Shown: piece after piece, positions 27,101-39,578 of the stretch
How positions within the stretch are numbered: position 1 is the first letter of the stretch
Layout of the letters: the number at the start of each line of letters is the position of its first letter
Source of the DNA: Setaria digitata
Taxonomy: Eukaryota > Nematoda > Chromadorea > Rhabditida > Setariidae
Assembly (NCBI GenBank): GCA_003640385.1
Contig: RCAB01000034.1
Coordinates: 186,001-250,000 of the forward strand
DNA length: 64,000 nt
Reading direction: 5' to 3'
Made by a program: the position numbers and the translations under genes
The notes under the pieces: model-generated
Told to the model about the DNA's origin: nothing
The model's database searches: none
Seen by the model: the letters and a program-made list of their open reading frames with translations, nothing else

Positions 27101-30100
27101 TCTTTCCGGTTTTTGAATTTGAATGAAAATTTCGGAAAATGGTGCACTTGTTCTTCAGCAGCGTGTAATCAACGTGTCAAACGCTCCACCAGTGTCAATA
27201 AAGCGTAAGCTAAGTGGTAGTTGGGAAATTCAACAAGGAAGTGGTGGGTTGGTGGCCTGTGTCGATCCAGTAATGAGTGTGGATAAAGAGAATATATGGC
27301 TTGCAAATATTGGGATGAATCTACAAGGAGCTGCCAGACGACTCTCTGAAGATCATGTATTCTCCCTTTGCAGTTTGTTTATCTATAACAAAGTGTAGCA
27401 TGTCGATATTGTAATTGCGGGAAGTGAATGAATTTTTGCATCTCAGCTTTCAGGGGCCTCCTTCAACCAATTCTCTTGGATTACCAATTCTTCGGCAGGC
27501 CAATGCCGGAGAAATCTTCCATGTCTTAGGTGACGATCCGAAACCGAACTCGTTAACAGATAATGAAAGAGACGTTGAGTAAGTAGTCTTTCATGTCCCG
27601 TAAGTAATTAGATGGCAGTTGAACAAAATATTCAGTTTGGTCAGTTCAAAATAAGAGATAAAGAATCGGAACGTGTTTTACAAGATTAAGGTATGAATAA
27701 ACAAAAAATCGGTTGGGAAAAAAAGATAAATAAGAAAAGACCAAAATGAAGCCTTAGTGATTGCTGTTAAAGAAAAAAAAAATAATGCAGGGAGCTGTTG
27801 AGATGTTGTGTTTTGTTAGTTTTTTCACGCTAGAAAAATTTCCCTGTCTCAGCCAAAAGTTGTTTGGTTCAGGCGAGAAATGTCATTACTGTCAGTGCTG
27901 CATGATTATAATAAATCGAACTACCAACTGAATCCAGTAATTGTGAATCAAGAAGATTATAACACATACTATGGTGGTATCAGTAATGGTTTACTCTGGC
28001 CTGCACTTCACAATTTGCCGGAATATATTGTTAAGGATTACGATGATGAACAGGTTTGTGCATTACTTCTTATTCTCTGTTATTACCAGATACCACTGAA
28101 ATTCACCTTTTATTTTTTTCTTTCGCTATCAATGTGACTTTTATTCTTTTCTTTTTTTAAATGGTTTTTAGGATGTCTTAACTTTGCAGATACTTCGAGA
28201 ACATTGGTGCGCGTATGTTAGAGTGAATTATCAATTTGGAATTAATGCTGTGCGGAATAGCCGACCTCAGGATTTCATCTGGATTCATGATTATCATCTA
28301 ATGCTTACAGGACAGATGATGAGAAGTTTAGATAGTAATTTGGAGGTGGGCAATATGTTTTAATATGGGAAATAATTGCCGAAAAATTTTCTCAAGTTTG
28401 ATTTTATTGTGTTTATGTTAGTATTAAAAAATCCATACTTCATTTAGGTCGGATTTTTTCTGCATATTCCATTCCAACCTCCAGACAACTGGATGATGAA
28501 ATATCGTATCGTTGCAGAACCAATAATGCGAGCCTTACTTCGATTCACAAAAGTCAGTTAACTGAACACACTTTGTGCCTTGGAATCGTATAAAAGCTGG
28601 AAAATATCAAGCGGGTTACCATTTATGATTTTCGTTCCGCTTTTTCCCATATGTTCATATTGTGGTTTTCGAGTAATTTTTGAACTCAAATTCCTAATTT
28701 TTTGAGTACTATGTGATATGATGTATGAATGTTGTGGAAAGAATGCGATTTAAATGACATTTGTTTTGAAAATTCCATTCACAGGTTGGTTTTCAAACTC
28801 ACCGTGATCGTCAAAAGTATGTAGAACTAGTGAAAAAACATATATCACGTGCTCGCATTCAGTATGAAAGTACAGTTGATATATTCACCGTCACTCATGA
28901 AGTAATAATTACTTGATTGTTTGATTCTCCTACTGGATAAAATTCTCTAACAGTTTCATTTGCGGGACTTTTCTTATTTGTAGAATTCGTATTCCTTTCC
29001 AAGTTTTTGACCATTTAGAATTAACGGTTTTTAAACTACGCATTGGTCAATAGACGGACTCGAATTTCGACAAAACTTTTTTCAGAATTTTACGTGTTCA
29101 TTGGGTGTTTTCCCCGTATCAATCAAAAATGAGGATTTTTTAAATATCGTTAAAAATCCAGCGACTACAAAGCTTGCTGCAGAGATACGAAAAAAGGTAA
29201 ATTTTGGTTTTTGCTGTCTGAATTATTTTATTTTGTTGCCGTCGGGTTTTAACATTGTTGAAGATGAATCTTTTTTAGCTACTCTCTGCTGGATCCAACA
29301 AAGGATGCATTTTTTTCTCGGTCGAACGATTCGATTATACGAAAGGTATTGCTGAAAAGCTTAAGGTTGGTTTATAGAAATTTTCGTTGCTAAAATGTAG
29401 TAATTATTAATATTATATTTTCTGTGGGAAACTTATTTCCCAATGCTACGTCATTTTTTAAACATAATTTTGGTGATTGTTTACAGTGATATCTCCCCTA
29501 GAAGTTCTGGTTATGACAAATTAGTGAGTGCTTTTTAGGCCTGGAAGCGCTATTTTGAGAAATATCCTGAACGTATTGGATTGGATCTTTTGTACCAGGT
29601 GGCAGTGACCAATCGGCGGTCTGTAGAATCGTATCGGATTTATCAAGACAATTGCTTGAAAATTGTTGGCGATGTGAATACTGCATTTTCTTGCAAAGAA
29701 TTCCCTAACTGGAAACCCGTCAAATTCAATATGGATGGTATTTGAATTATTTGCTTGATCGTTTACTTCATTTACGTATTGTTCCTTATAGCTAAATAAA
29801 TATCTCTTGCTTTTATATTTCGGGAAACGTTTTAGGTTTACCTCGAGCTAAATTGGTAGCACATTATTTGGCAATGGATGTAGGTGTTGTAACACCCATC
29901 AAGGATGGCATGAATCTAGTTGCAAAAGAAATGCTGGTTTGTAATCCCGCAGCTGCACTCATACTTTCTTCGGGAGCAGGAACTGAAGTTCAGTTGGGTA
30001 ATGCTGGTTTTTATGCCAAGGACAAACAATGTTATTACCGAGTCGAAGATGTCGCCAATACCGAAGTTAGCGTAGTTAATTTTTTTTTTTTTTTTTTTTT

Positions 30101-33005
30101 TTCAGGATTTTTGGTTTTGCTGTGTATCAGTATGAGATTTCATAAATTTTGAAAATATTTTCTAGAAATTTGATTTTGCTCTCTAGAAAGCATTAAATGC
30201 CTTTTGTTGATTTAAAAATATATCGCCATTATTGAAAAACACGTATTTAGGTATTTGCTGACTGTTTTTATAAAGCTGCAACGGAATCATTGGAAGTAAG
30301 ACGTGGTCACGGCATTCTACTGAATCAATACTTAATGAGTCATGATATCGATGAATGGAGTACGGCTTTCTTAGATCCTTCGTGGACGCATGAAGTAATC
30401 AGACTTACAGAGGTACTTACCGTTGAAAGCCTTATTCGCTTCAAAACATACGTTGTTCTAATATAATTAAGTTTCGCTGCAGTTCGTGGTGAAAAAACTA
30501 ATGTAGTAATTTCATAATTTTTTCATCTCTTCGTGACGACTGTATATTTAGGTGAAGCTTCTGGCTGATTTTTACCAACTTATGGATAAGACATGTCAGG
30601 TACGTCGTCAAATTGCTGAGCGGGTTTTGAAGGGAATTGCAATTCGAACCCATTTCTCTGTTTCACTGGAGAATGCGAAGGTAAAGTTGTTGTGCCTTGT
30701 ACACTGAAATAGTTACTTCATAACAAGTATACATATCCGAATCTTTTTCTACAGATATTTATTTTTCTAGAACTTTGTTTTTGTGAAAAATGGATTATTA
30801 ATGTTATGAATGATAGATTGGTTTATTCTTTCTAGGCATCGCTTGAAAACTCATGTGTTCCTGGTACGCATATTCTAATTTTGGAGACTGCAGCTGCAGG
30901 TGACGACTCCGATGAGGGTAGTCAACATTTGACTGCAAAATTTGACATAGCAAATGAATTGGCTGAATTGGAAAACGATCTTGAGTTTCTCAGATTCATT
31001 CAGAGTGATGAAATCAATAATGTGGAGCAGTTCGTTATGGTTAGCTCTAGACTTCAATTTTCGATTTCATTTACTCGATTACAGATTATTGTTGTGATCC
31101 CATTTATTCTTGCTGTATTATTTTTCAGACCCTTGGAAGTTATCACCCGGCTGGACAAACAGCATTTGTTGATGAAGTTAATAAGGCATTTGCGTTATTA
31201 ACTGAAGGTGATCATTTCCAACACTTTTTTACTGATCGTGATGGTACGCTGAAGTCCTACTCTTGTTCTTATCCAGCCAGCATTCAACCAGCATATTCTG
31301 CGGTCATCCAAGTACATATAAATTTATTATTACTCGAAAATAATATATACCTATCAACATTAACCCTTCTATAGCAGCATAATTGTATTTTGATCATGTT
31401 TTCTGGAAATTTGAGAGTAATTCGAATGCTATTCCTTAATTAAAAAATTTCAGGCACAGTTTGCTCGTCGTTGCGCACAATTTTGTGCTATTGTTACTAC
31501 ATCACCCCTGATGCATATTGGTGTTTTAAACGTTAGCACAATGCCAGAGGGTTTGTATTTTAAAATTTGTAATCCATTTTGATAGCATCGATGATAAAGA
31601 ACCGTTTTTTAAGCACTTCAACACTAGGTTTCCTTTTTTAAGGTTACTATGCCTATGGTGCATCCGCTGGTCGTGAATGGTATTTGAACCCCTCTCTTCA
31701 GTTCAAGGATGATAGTGTCAATGACGCAGATCTGGCTTTGCTAACGAATGTGTTTGAAAGAGTATGCAAAACATTTCATACTTAAAATGAAATATTTGAA
31801 TTAAATAATGAGTTTTTAATGTGATATATTCCAGTTGGAGGAACTACTTGAACAACCGGAGTATCGTAATTTTACGTGGATTGGATCCGGTTTACAGAGA
31901 CATTATGGACATATCACAATTGCCCGGCAGGATGTCAATTATTCAGTTCCTAAGCATCGCTCGTCCCTTTTGTTCGTTGTTTAATCCCTCTTTTTCAAGG
32001 ATAATTCTTTAAATTAATGCATCAATCTAATTCTCCTTGAACAAATGTTCATTCCAACCTTTTATTTAAGACCATCCTTTTATGAGAGAATGATCTTAAA
32101 TAAAAGTCTTGTGAGTGTTTGTAGGTATCAAGCAGTATGTAAAATAGTGAACGAAGTGGATCCTACTGCGGCAACACTAGCATTACGAGAAGGTGAATTC
32201 GATTTGAAAATTTTCACAAAAGTAGCGCTATCGGAAGTTAATAGTGCCACGGTAATCTTTCATTTAACTCTTTTAATAAAAACCAAATAATTAAATCTTC
32301 TAATTAACTGGTAATATATTTTACGAATGAAAGGTGGAAATATTGCAGGTTGTTGTTAAAAAGGATGCTGCTGAAATTCATATGTAGGCTAAAAAAATTT
32401 TTGAGCTCTAATTTATAAAATATAGCCGTGACATCAAATACTTTGACTCATCAGCCTTCTTTATTGCTAAATTCTTTTTAATTTAATTTTTAGTCCAAGA
32501 TTTCTGGTCGTATCTTCAACAAAGGACATGGTATTCGTTTGATCAAGTCGAAAATGGGTCTTAAATTAAATTGTGGTAAGATTTTGGTTTGTGGTGATTC
32601 TGAAACCGATTTGCCGATGCTTGAAGAATGCTTGACTTGTTCGCCAGCGAATGTCTATACAATTTGGGTTACAACAAATCCTCAGCTGCAAGAAAAAGTG
32701 CGATCACTTTGTGGAACATATGAGAACGATCATTACGTTTTTGTGTCTTGTCCTGAAGTAAGATTTCTTTGCTCAACAGTTCATTTACTGTAATCATAAA
32801 ATTTGAATGGAGTTGTGTCATATTTTGAGATCCTCCCAGAGAATTATATTTAACATTCAAGTTCTCGAAATTTTCATGGTGCTGAACTTGAAATGTTCAT
32901 TTTCGTTTGTTGACTTTGAAGGTGTTACTGGGTGCGATGGCAAATGCAACCGTGCGCGAAATTACAATACGGCCGCAGGGAGATGATGATGATGACGAAG
33001 AATAA
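24136..33005 (+). CDS. tps: Trehalose-6-phosphate synthase, bimodular GT20-HAD
   Basis: Makes trehalose 6-phosphate from UDP-glucose and glucose 6-phosphate in the cytosol. Exons: 24136-24401, 24998-25259, 25664-25801, 25938-26158, 26301-26388, 26470-26613, 27159-27356, 27454-27578, 27873-28053, 28172 (or 28190)-28345, 28448-28552, 28785-28901, 29086-29196, 29279-29365, 29539-29737, 29836-30065, 30251-30412, 30552-30680, 30836-31039, 31129-31311, 31454-31550, 31643-31761, 31835-31971, 32125-32251, 32349-about 32383, 32494-32757, 32922-33005; about 1395 residues, close to nematode TPS. The first 370 or so residues are nematode-type and unrecognised. GT20 motifs: GSGGLVA, IWIHDYHLML, GFFLHIPFQPP, VERFDYTKG (substrate Arg and Lys), TPIKDGMNLVAKE. 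The C-terminal HAD domain has TDRDGTL, NKGHGIR and CGDSETDLPML. The chain ends in an acidic tail (DDDDDEE). Exon 25's donor is irregular (see findings). Confidence 0.96.
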
Positions 33006-33213
33006 TTTCGTTTGCACTTGTTTATATTTTTTTTTTTTATCTGCATTGTATATAGTATACATTTCTATTAGTTAATATGGAATATAAATTAATTATTTGG
33101 ATCTTGAGTAAAACTAATTAATATCAGCTAATATATTGGGCCTCTTCACAATATTGTTTTTGTATATCTTTTTCAGGTGAATTATGTTTACCATCTAAAT
33201 GGTTTTTTAATTC

Positions 33214-33219
33214 AATAAA
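33214..33219 (+). terminator. Candidate polyadenylation signal of tps
   Basis: AATAAA about 210 bases after the tps stop codon, in AT-rich 3' sequence. It is the first canonical hexamer I see on this strand after the stop; use is inferred. Confidence 0.4.
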
Positions 33220-35198
33220 TTTATATATTATGGAATGGTTTAAGTTAGGAAAGTATCTGATTTTAAAGTGAAAAACTCTTTATACCTTTACATTGCTATC
33301 AAATTACTATAGTTTAGAACAAATGGAATTATATTATATTGAAAGCAATGCTCTTCAGATCGCTTTATTAATTTACTGCTGTGAATGCTTGCTACGTTGA
33401 CAGTTAATGATTCGTTCATGTAGCTCATTTCTAGTCCACATGAATGAATACTCCCATACCTCATTTGCTCATGTGTAGGATGATTTTTCTTTAAAAGTAC
33501 GCTTTTTTTTTTTAAAGAGAAATTTACTTTCTAACTGGAAAATCGAGGAGCACTTGTAGTTTCTCATTACATGTTGAACTTATACAGGTCATCATAATGT
33601 TCATTGTTTTTCCTGAAATTAGACTGTTGGTTTTGTCTTCAACATTAAATGCTAAGGTATTTTCCTGCAAGTTTTTGTTAGGAATTGATGTCACTAGCAT
33701 ATTTCTAACTATGCAATGCAAAGAAGCAGAATGTGCAATGCATGAAGGATACCTTTGCATTCGTGCCTCAAGTTTTTATTTGATGTAAGGCTACTGTACA
33801 ATGTGGTTTTATTGCTCTGTTTAAGGTTATCAGTATTTCTACATTTGTTAGGAGGTGATTTTGTTTTAAGAGCAAGTAATGGTTCCATTTTTCCGAAAAA
33901 AAGTCAATGGAGCAAGTCAGTGAATTGTTAGTTTAATTAATCTGGTTTCTCAGTTATTTCCAGTAGCTTATAATTACAACACTGCTGCAGTATAGTAATG
34001 ATTGTTTTAGTCGGAGTGAGACAAAGAATGTACGGCTTTGGGAAAATGTGTTCTACTATATTTTGTAGAAACTGCAATCTTTAGTTGACAGTTTGGTGGG
34101 CATGAAATTCAATCTGCATCTGATCGACTACCTGACTTGTAATTCAATCTTTATTCCAGAAAGTTTTTTATATGAAATATAGTGCTAATCAAATGCTTCA
34201 AATTGCAAGTATATATCTAACGTTTCTGTTTCACTCAGTTTGATGTTGGTATATGTTAGGTGTAGTACGCTCCTTATTGGTAGCTTTTTTTTTGCTACAG
34301 TTTACCAAGACCAGTTCTTTTTCTACTTAGCCTTTACACCTTAGTTGATATAAAAGTAATTAAAAAGTGAATCTTCGTAGTCGGGCTTCAGTGATTCTCT
34401 TACGCAGTAACGCCAGGCATATATTGAAATATATCTCCAGAAGTCATGAAATCTGATTTCTGAAGTTTATGAATTTCTATTACCGAGTGGGTAGTAATAA
34501 ACTGCGCCCGTCGTTCAGGCTTCTTAATGTATCCTACCAGAGCCAGTTCACTTACCCCATGTGCTTCATTATTGTTAAAATTTTTCTTCTGGAGAAACTT
34601 GAAGTCATTTAAGAGATTAACATAAATACAAGAGCATCTTCATCAACAAGTGAAGCACTGTTCATATTTCAGTTTTCACAATTAGAAAACGGTTACTACA
34701 TATGCGGAGATTTTGGTAATGAGAGTCCGCTAAAAATTGCTGCATTTGAAACACTGATCCTTAAATAACGGTCAGTTCGTACTTGTTACTTCCCTGCTTC
34801 ATCTCGTACTGTCCCTCATTAGCCTCGAAGATAATCACAGCAACAGCATGCAGATACCAGACATGGTTAAGGATGGCCTTATGATGACTATCGGTTCGGT
34901 AACTGTAAGCTTCACAGAGGTTGATCGCACTTTTTGTGTGACTGCATTTTCTGCTACTGAAAGAAATTAGGGTGTGGAAATATAAATGTTTTTTTACATG
35001 AATGATTCGTTAACAGTAGGTTGGTTATTACATAGAAGGTTTGTCCTTGTTTTAGCTGAATGCATGACTTTAGCTACTCGTAGAATTCAGGTCTCTATCA
35101 TTGCAGTTGATTAATTTTTACAGTAATCTAACTACAACAACTGAGGAATGTATCGTACATTAATCGACCTCGAAGCTATAAAGTGTAAAGTATTTTAC

Positions 35199-35392
35199 CG
35201 TTGGTCTGGTGTGATTCGTATTCAAATGTTCTCGGGAAGCTGCTTCACTGATACCATCGAATTGGCACAACTTATTTCCTTTGAAGGTCTCAATTGTTAT
35301 CGCCTTTTCAACTATCACTGCACTGAAGTCATAACTCATGATCACGCTATCGGGGTCGTCCAAAGTCTTTCGGAAGCGAAGGCTGTTCGATC
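35199..35392 (-). other. Possible orphan coding exon
   Basis: A 194-nt minus-strand segment with acceptor CATCAG before 35392 and donor GTAAAA after 35199. It is open as 64 codons (includes DDPDSVIMSYDFSAVIVEKA and GNKLCQFDGISEAASREH) and ends in phase 0. The composition looks protein-like, but no family is recognised and no neighbouring exon was found. The plus strand is also open here (35148-35396), which weakens the case. Confidence 0.25.
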
Positions 35393-38300
35393 CTGATGTT
35401 ATGTATATTAGATTGGTGTCATGTTTTGTAAAGATTAAAAATTTCAGCTGAACGGCTTCACAACGCTACCAATTTCGAACATTGGTTCCACTGCCGGAAT
35501 TATAAGTCTGTTATTTATCGGTGCAGTCCTCAAAAATTGCTTATATTGTCGTTCTGAAGTATTTTTAATTTAATTTAGTCTATTTTCAGTAGTTTTTATA
35601 CTAATTATCTTGAAATCCTGAAAATATAAATTATGGACTTGTGAAGTTCTACATGCTCACTTTGTTCCTATAAGCAGGTTTATTTTGGGAATGCTGTTTT
35701 CGTCAGATTATTTATGAAACTGTTTAAATACAACTTTCATTGAAATTCGAAATATTCTTGGTTATGTAGTGGATGGGATGTCTTTTTCTTTACATCGAGT
35801 GTGTATGTTTTCGGCGCGTATATGTTTTAACTTTGGGTAAAGGATAAATTAGAAACATAGTCTTACATGGACCTGGTTGGTCCGGAGTTGATAGGAAAGC
35901 AATCCTAAATTTTCCCATTTTGCACTTAGTATTGATGATGGTGCATATTGGAATTTGTAAAATTTATTTATTCCCTTTCTGAGCTGTAACATGAAATGGA
36001 TACGTAATTTATTTGCAGATATTATCCTTATATAAGTGATACCTTTTCTGGTATCTTTATCTGTTTAGAATTATAGGTACTTTTCGGACATCCATTGGTT
36101 TTCTTTTTTATATTGCCTACACTAGTCTCTTTTCAGGCTTTAGTCTGTCCAATTTTCCTCCTTATTCAGATTAATTTGTACTTTAGGAAGTTTTAGTTGC
36201 TGGTCATTGTTTTGCTGAATACCAGGAATTGTAAATTTTTTTTCTCTTGAAATGTTGGAAAATATTGCTTACCTGTACAAGTGTGTAATTTTATCTTTAT
36301 TCCCGAGTTTAATTTTATTTCTCTCCTTCTACCCTTTTCTTTTAATGCTTCTGATGGACTTTTTTTACTGTATCAGTTCTTAATAAATTAATAAAAAGCG
36401 CATCATTTTACGAATAAAAACTCTATAAAGCTGATAGTGTTTTACCATTTGAACACAAAAGACACCGGTCAGGTGGTTCTAGATTTGTGCTTTTTACTTC
36501 TGGACTGGTTCCATTTCTATCGAAAACCAAACAGTACCATTTGAACCTGGAAGAGCAGATAATGCCTGCTACAAACTAATATAAAATGCAGGGAAGTTGG
36601 GGTTCCGCGAACATCACTTTTAGTTTATCTCTTAGTGTGCGCTTAAGGTGCTACTGCTCGTTATGGAGAAAAGGCATTAGTTTGAAATCTAGAAATGTTC
36701 ATATCATCCCCTTAGTAGTAGCAACCGTCTTCTATTTATGCAAGGTTCCAATATCAGTATGCAATTAACTGATTAAATCAGTCAGTGTTTAGTCCCGATT
36801 TAACGGTGTTCCACATTTGATACTTGTAGCAAATTCTGGAAGGATGTTTCCTGTAAGTCTAAGATAAATTTTGAGGCATCCTTATAACACTTAAGAGTGA
36901 CAAGTTATATTTGCGATCTCTAAGCGGCAATTTCTGTTGTTTGTTTACCGCATTTGGCTCAAGTTATTGCCCATAAATACTAAATTTTTAATTGCAATGA
37001 AGAAATCCTATGAAGAGATTTAAACTGAATTCCAGTTTCAATGAAAATTCGGCATTAGCAAACCATGCATCAACATTCAATGAATCTTTTTAATACAGCA
37101 TTCATGTTTTTGATGTTCCATAAATGCAATCGGTATGATTCTATGACGGATCACGTATACATTCCGAAAATCGTTTTTATGATTTCTTAAATGATAATAA
37201 TGAGAAATAAAAGTATTGGGAAAAGTATTCTTAAATCTGAGAATGACTTTTCGTCAAATTGCTTATGACCTTGAAGTAATTGCTGCAAATGTTCTTGTTT
37301 CTTTCCAACCTGATAAAGATGACATGTAATATATGAGTTGTTAATAACTACTGGATATAACTGTACCGTGAGAACGGAACTTCATAAATCAGGAATGCTG
37401 AGATCTCTATCCAGACAGGTTCACTGATTGGTCAGTGGAGGATAGAAGATGCAACACCAGGGTTCATTTTCTAAATAAATTATAGCCATAAGATTACTTA
37501 ACTTGTGACTTTTTAGAAAACAAATGACCACAGCACTTACTGAGTTATATGCTCCTGTTCTTTCTGGGTCGACAACTTACTGAAGTAAGATAAAAATACT
37601 GAACCTATTAATTTGAAGTGATTATATGTAAACTCACCAACCAGGGAGATCGAAACCGAAACTTTCCTAGAAAATTATTTCTTTCTACTGAACGCTGTGC
37701 CCATGTACTTTATTCATAAAACCACCCAGCTAACTGATATTTTAAATAATTTTGTTGGAAAAGTACTATACATAACTTAAAACAATAGAGAGTAAGGAAA
37801 GGTGAATAAATAAATCGAAACGATTGAAAGAAAATTTGCATTGTTCATTATAAAATCTGTTTATTTCAGTTGTAACTTCTAAACTGATGCCATTCTCTTA
37901 GGCTGTTGTTTCCAAAAGAAGTGACTCATTTTCTGGTGAATGTGTGTGTATCTGAAGTCTACGAACGGAAATTATATCTAACTTATTATCATCCGTAAAC
38001 CCATTATCGAAAAAAAAGACTGCATGTTATGGAAGAGGATTCAGAAATACTACACCGTGATTTCTTATGGAATTTTCTGACAAGGAGAAATACCCACCAC
38101 CTATTAAGATTTCAATCAGGTACCAGACATTTACTGATTTCGAATTTTACGTGCGACCAGTATTTAATTTGATAGCGAAGATTGATAGCAGTGGTCTAGT
38201 AGATGGTAACAATTCTTGAAACCTTGTGGCTTAGAAGATTTTGAATCAACCAGATCCTTATCAAGAGTTTTAGAACATCACTCTAAATAGTGCATTTCAG

Positions 38301-39491
38301 TTTTACACGCCACCTCCATTAGAACTAAGCAGTTTAGTAATTTTCTTATCCTCTCATCAAAATTTCACACCTACTGATAATTGAAATGTTTTTTTTTTTC
38401 CAGCAGTTTTTTAACTTCCTTCCCATTTTGCCAGTTCCAATAGTATAGCGCCACTTTAATTCATTTATACCTTTTTTTTATTGCTCAAATACTACAGTGA
38501 CTCCACGATATTTTTCGTTTGATTGTTCATCAGTTTGAACATAAATGATCCTTCAGAATAATTAGGCTGCAGCCTTTTAATAGTTTCATTTATTTGCTTT
38601 TTTAAGTTTTCAGGATAGCACTCTCTATATAGCTTGTTTCAAGAAGATTTCACCGCAAATCATTCTTCATTGAATGATTACTTTTTATTAATGAAATTTT
38701 TTGATTTTCGACCTCTTTTATGAAAAAATCGTTTTCAAATGGAAGATTTGGTAAATGAAAGTTTATCACAGATTAATATTTACTTGAAGACTCCATGATT
38801 AATATTAATGATAGTTGTGGAAGGTGGTTGCAAAAACATCACCTTAGTAATTTTTCTTATAGTTGTTACCTTTGATGGATTTCGTTTTAATAAAGAGATA
38901 GCCCTGCTTCTCTGCGAGTTACAATTTTTGGCTTAATATTTAGTGTATTAAAAAAACTACACTCACTATTTCATCAGTGTTAAATAAATTTTAAATTTTT
39001 TATTTCGTTAATTTAAAAGTATGCAATTCGCAAAACAAAAAAATTTGGGGAAGTGACGTGGAACAGAAATAGCGAACAAAAAATAAAAATTTTAGTAGTA
39101 ACATTGCGCGGTAAATAGGAATAGGTCGGCTAAACAAAATCGTTCATCAAGCTTATACGCGAAGGCTGCCGGATCACTACTGTCGTTTATTTATCGTTAT
39201 TAAAAGTATAAAAATAAGCTATCTGCGAGCGGTAGCAAAACTTCCAATATAAAATGGGTTGCTACTTCTAGCATAATCATTAGAAGCAAATGAGATGGAT
39301 AAAGGAGTCACGGGAAGGCACATGAAAGGAAGTATGCTGAATGAAGTTGTAAGAAAAAAGGAATGGAACATAAGTGTGCAATCCGACAGCAGTAGCGCCT
39401 TTAATTAAAGATAAATAATCTGATGAGTGTATAAAGGCTGGCGAAATTAATGATGTTTCGTGGAGCAATAAAAAACATTTTCTTTTTTCAA

Positions 39492-39497
39492 TTTATT
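39492..39497 (-). terminator. Candidate polyadenylation signal of the myosin light chain gene
   Basis: AATAAA on the minus strand about 80 bases beyond the stop codon at 39579, a normal distance for a short nematode 3' UTR. Confidence 0.5.
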
Positions 39498-39578
39498 TGA
39501 CGTGAGAAAAAGAGATATACAAAAGGCGCTCCCGTAACATTATTTTGGCGAGCACATCAGTGCAGTAACTATTGTTGT

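Larger units (their letters stand above)
33006..39491. other. Gene-poor interval downstream of tps
   Basis: About 6.5 kb between the tps stop and the 3' end of the myosin light chain gene. Short open frames occur on both strands (for example near 33.6 kb) but show no family motif or consistent splice pattern, apart from the possible exon at 35199-35392. It is slightly less AT-rich than the interval at 41-50 kb. No tRNA or rRNA was recognised. Confidence 0.5.
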
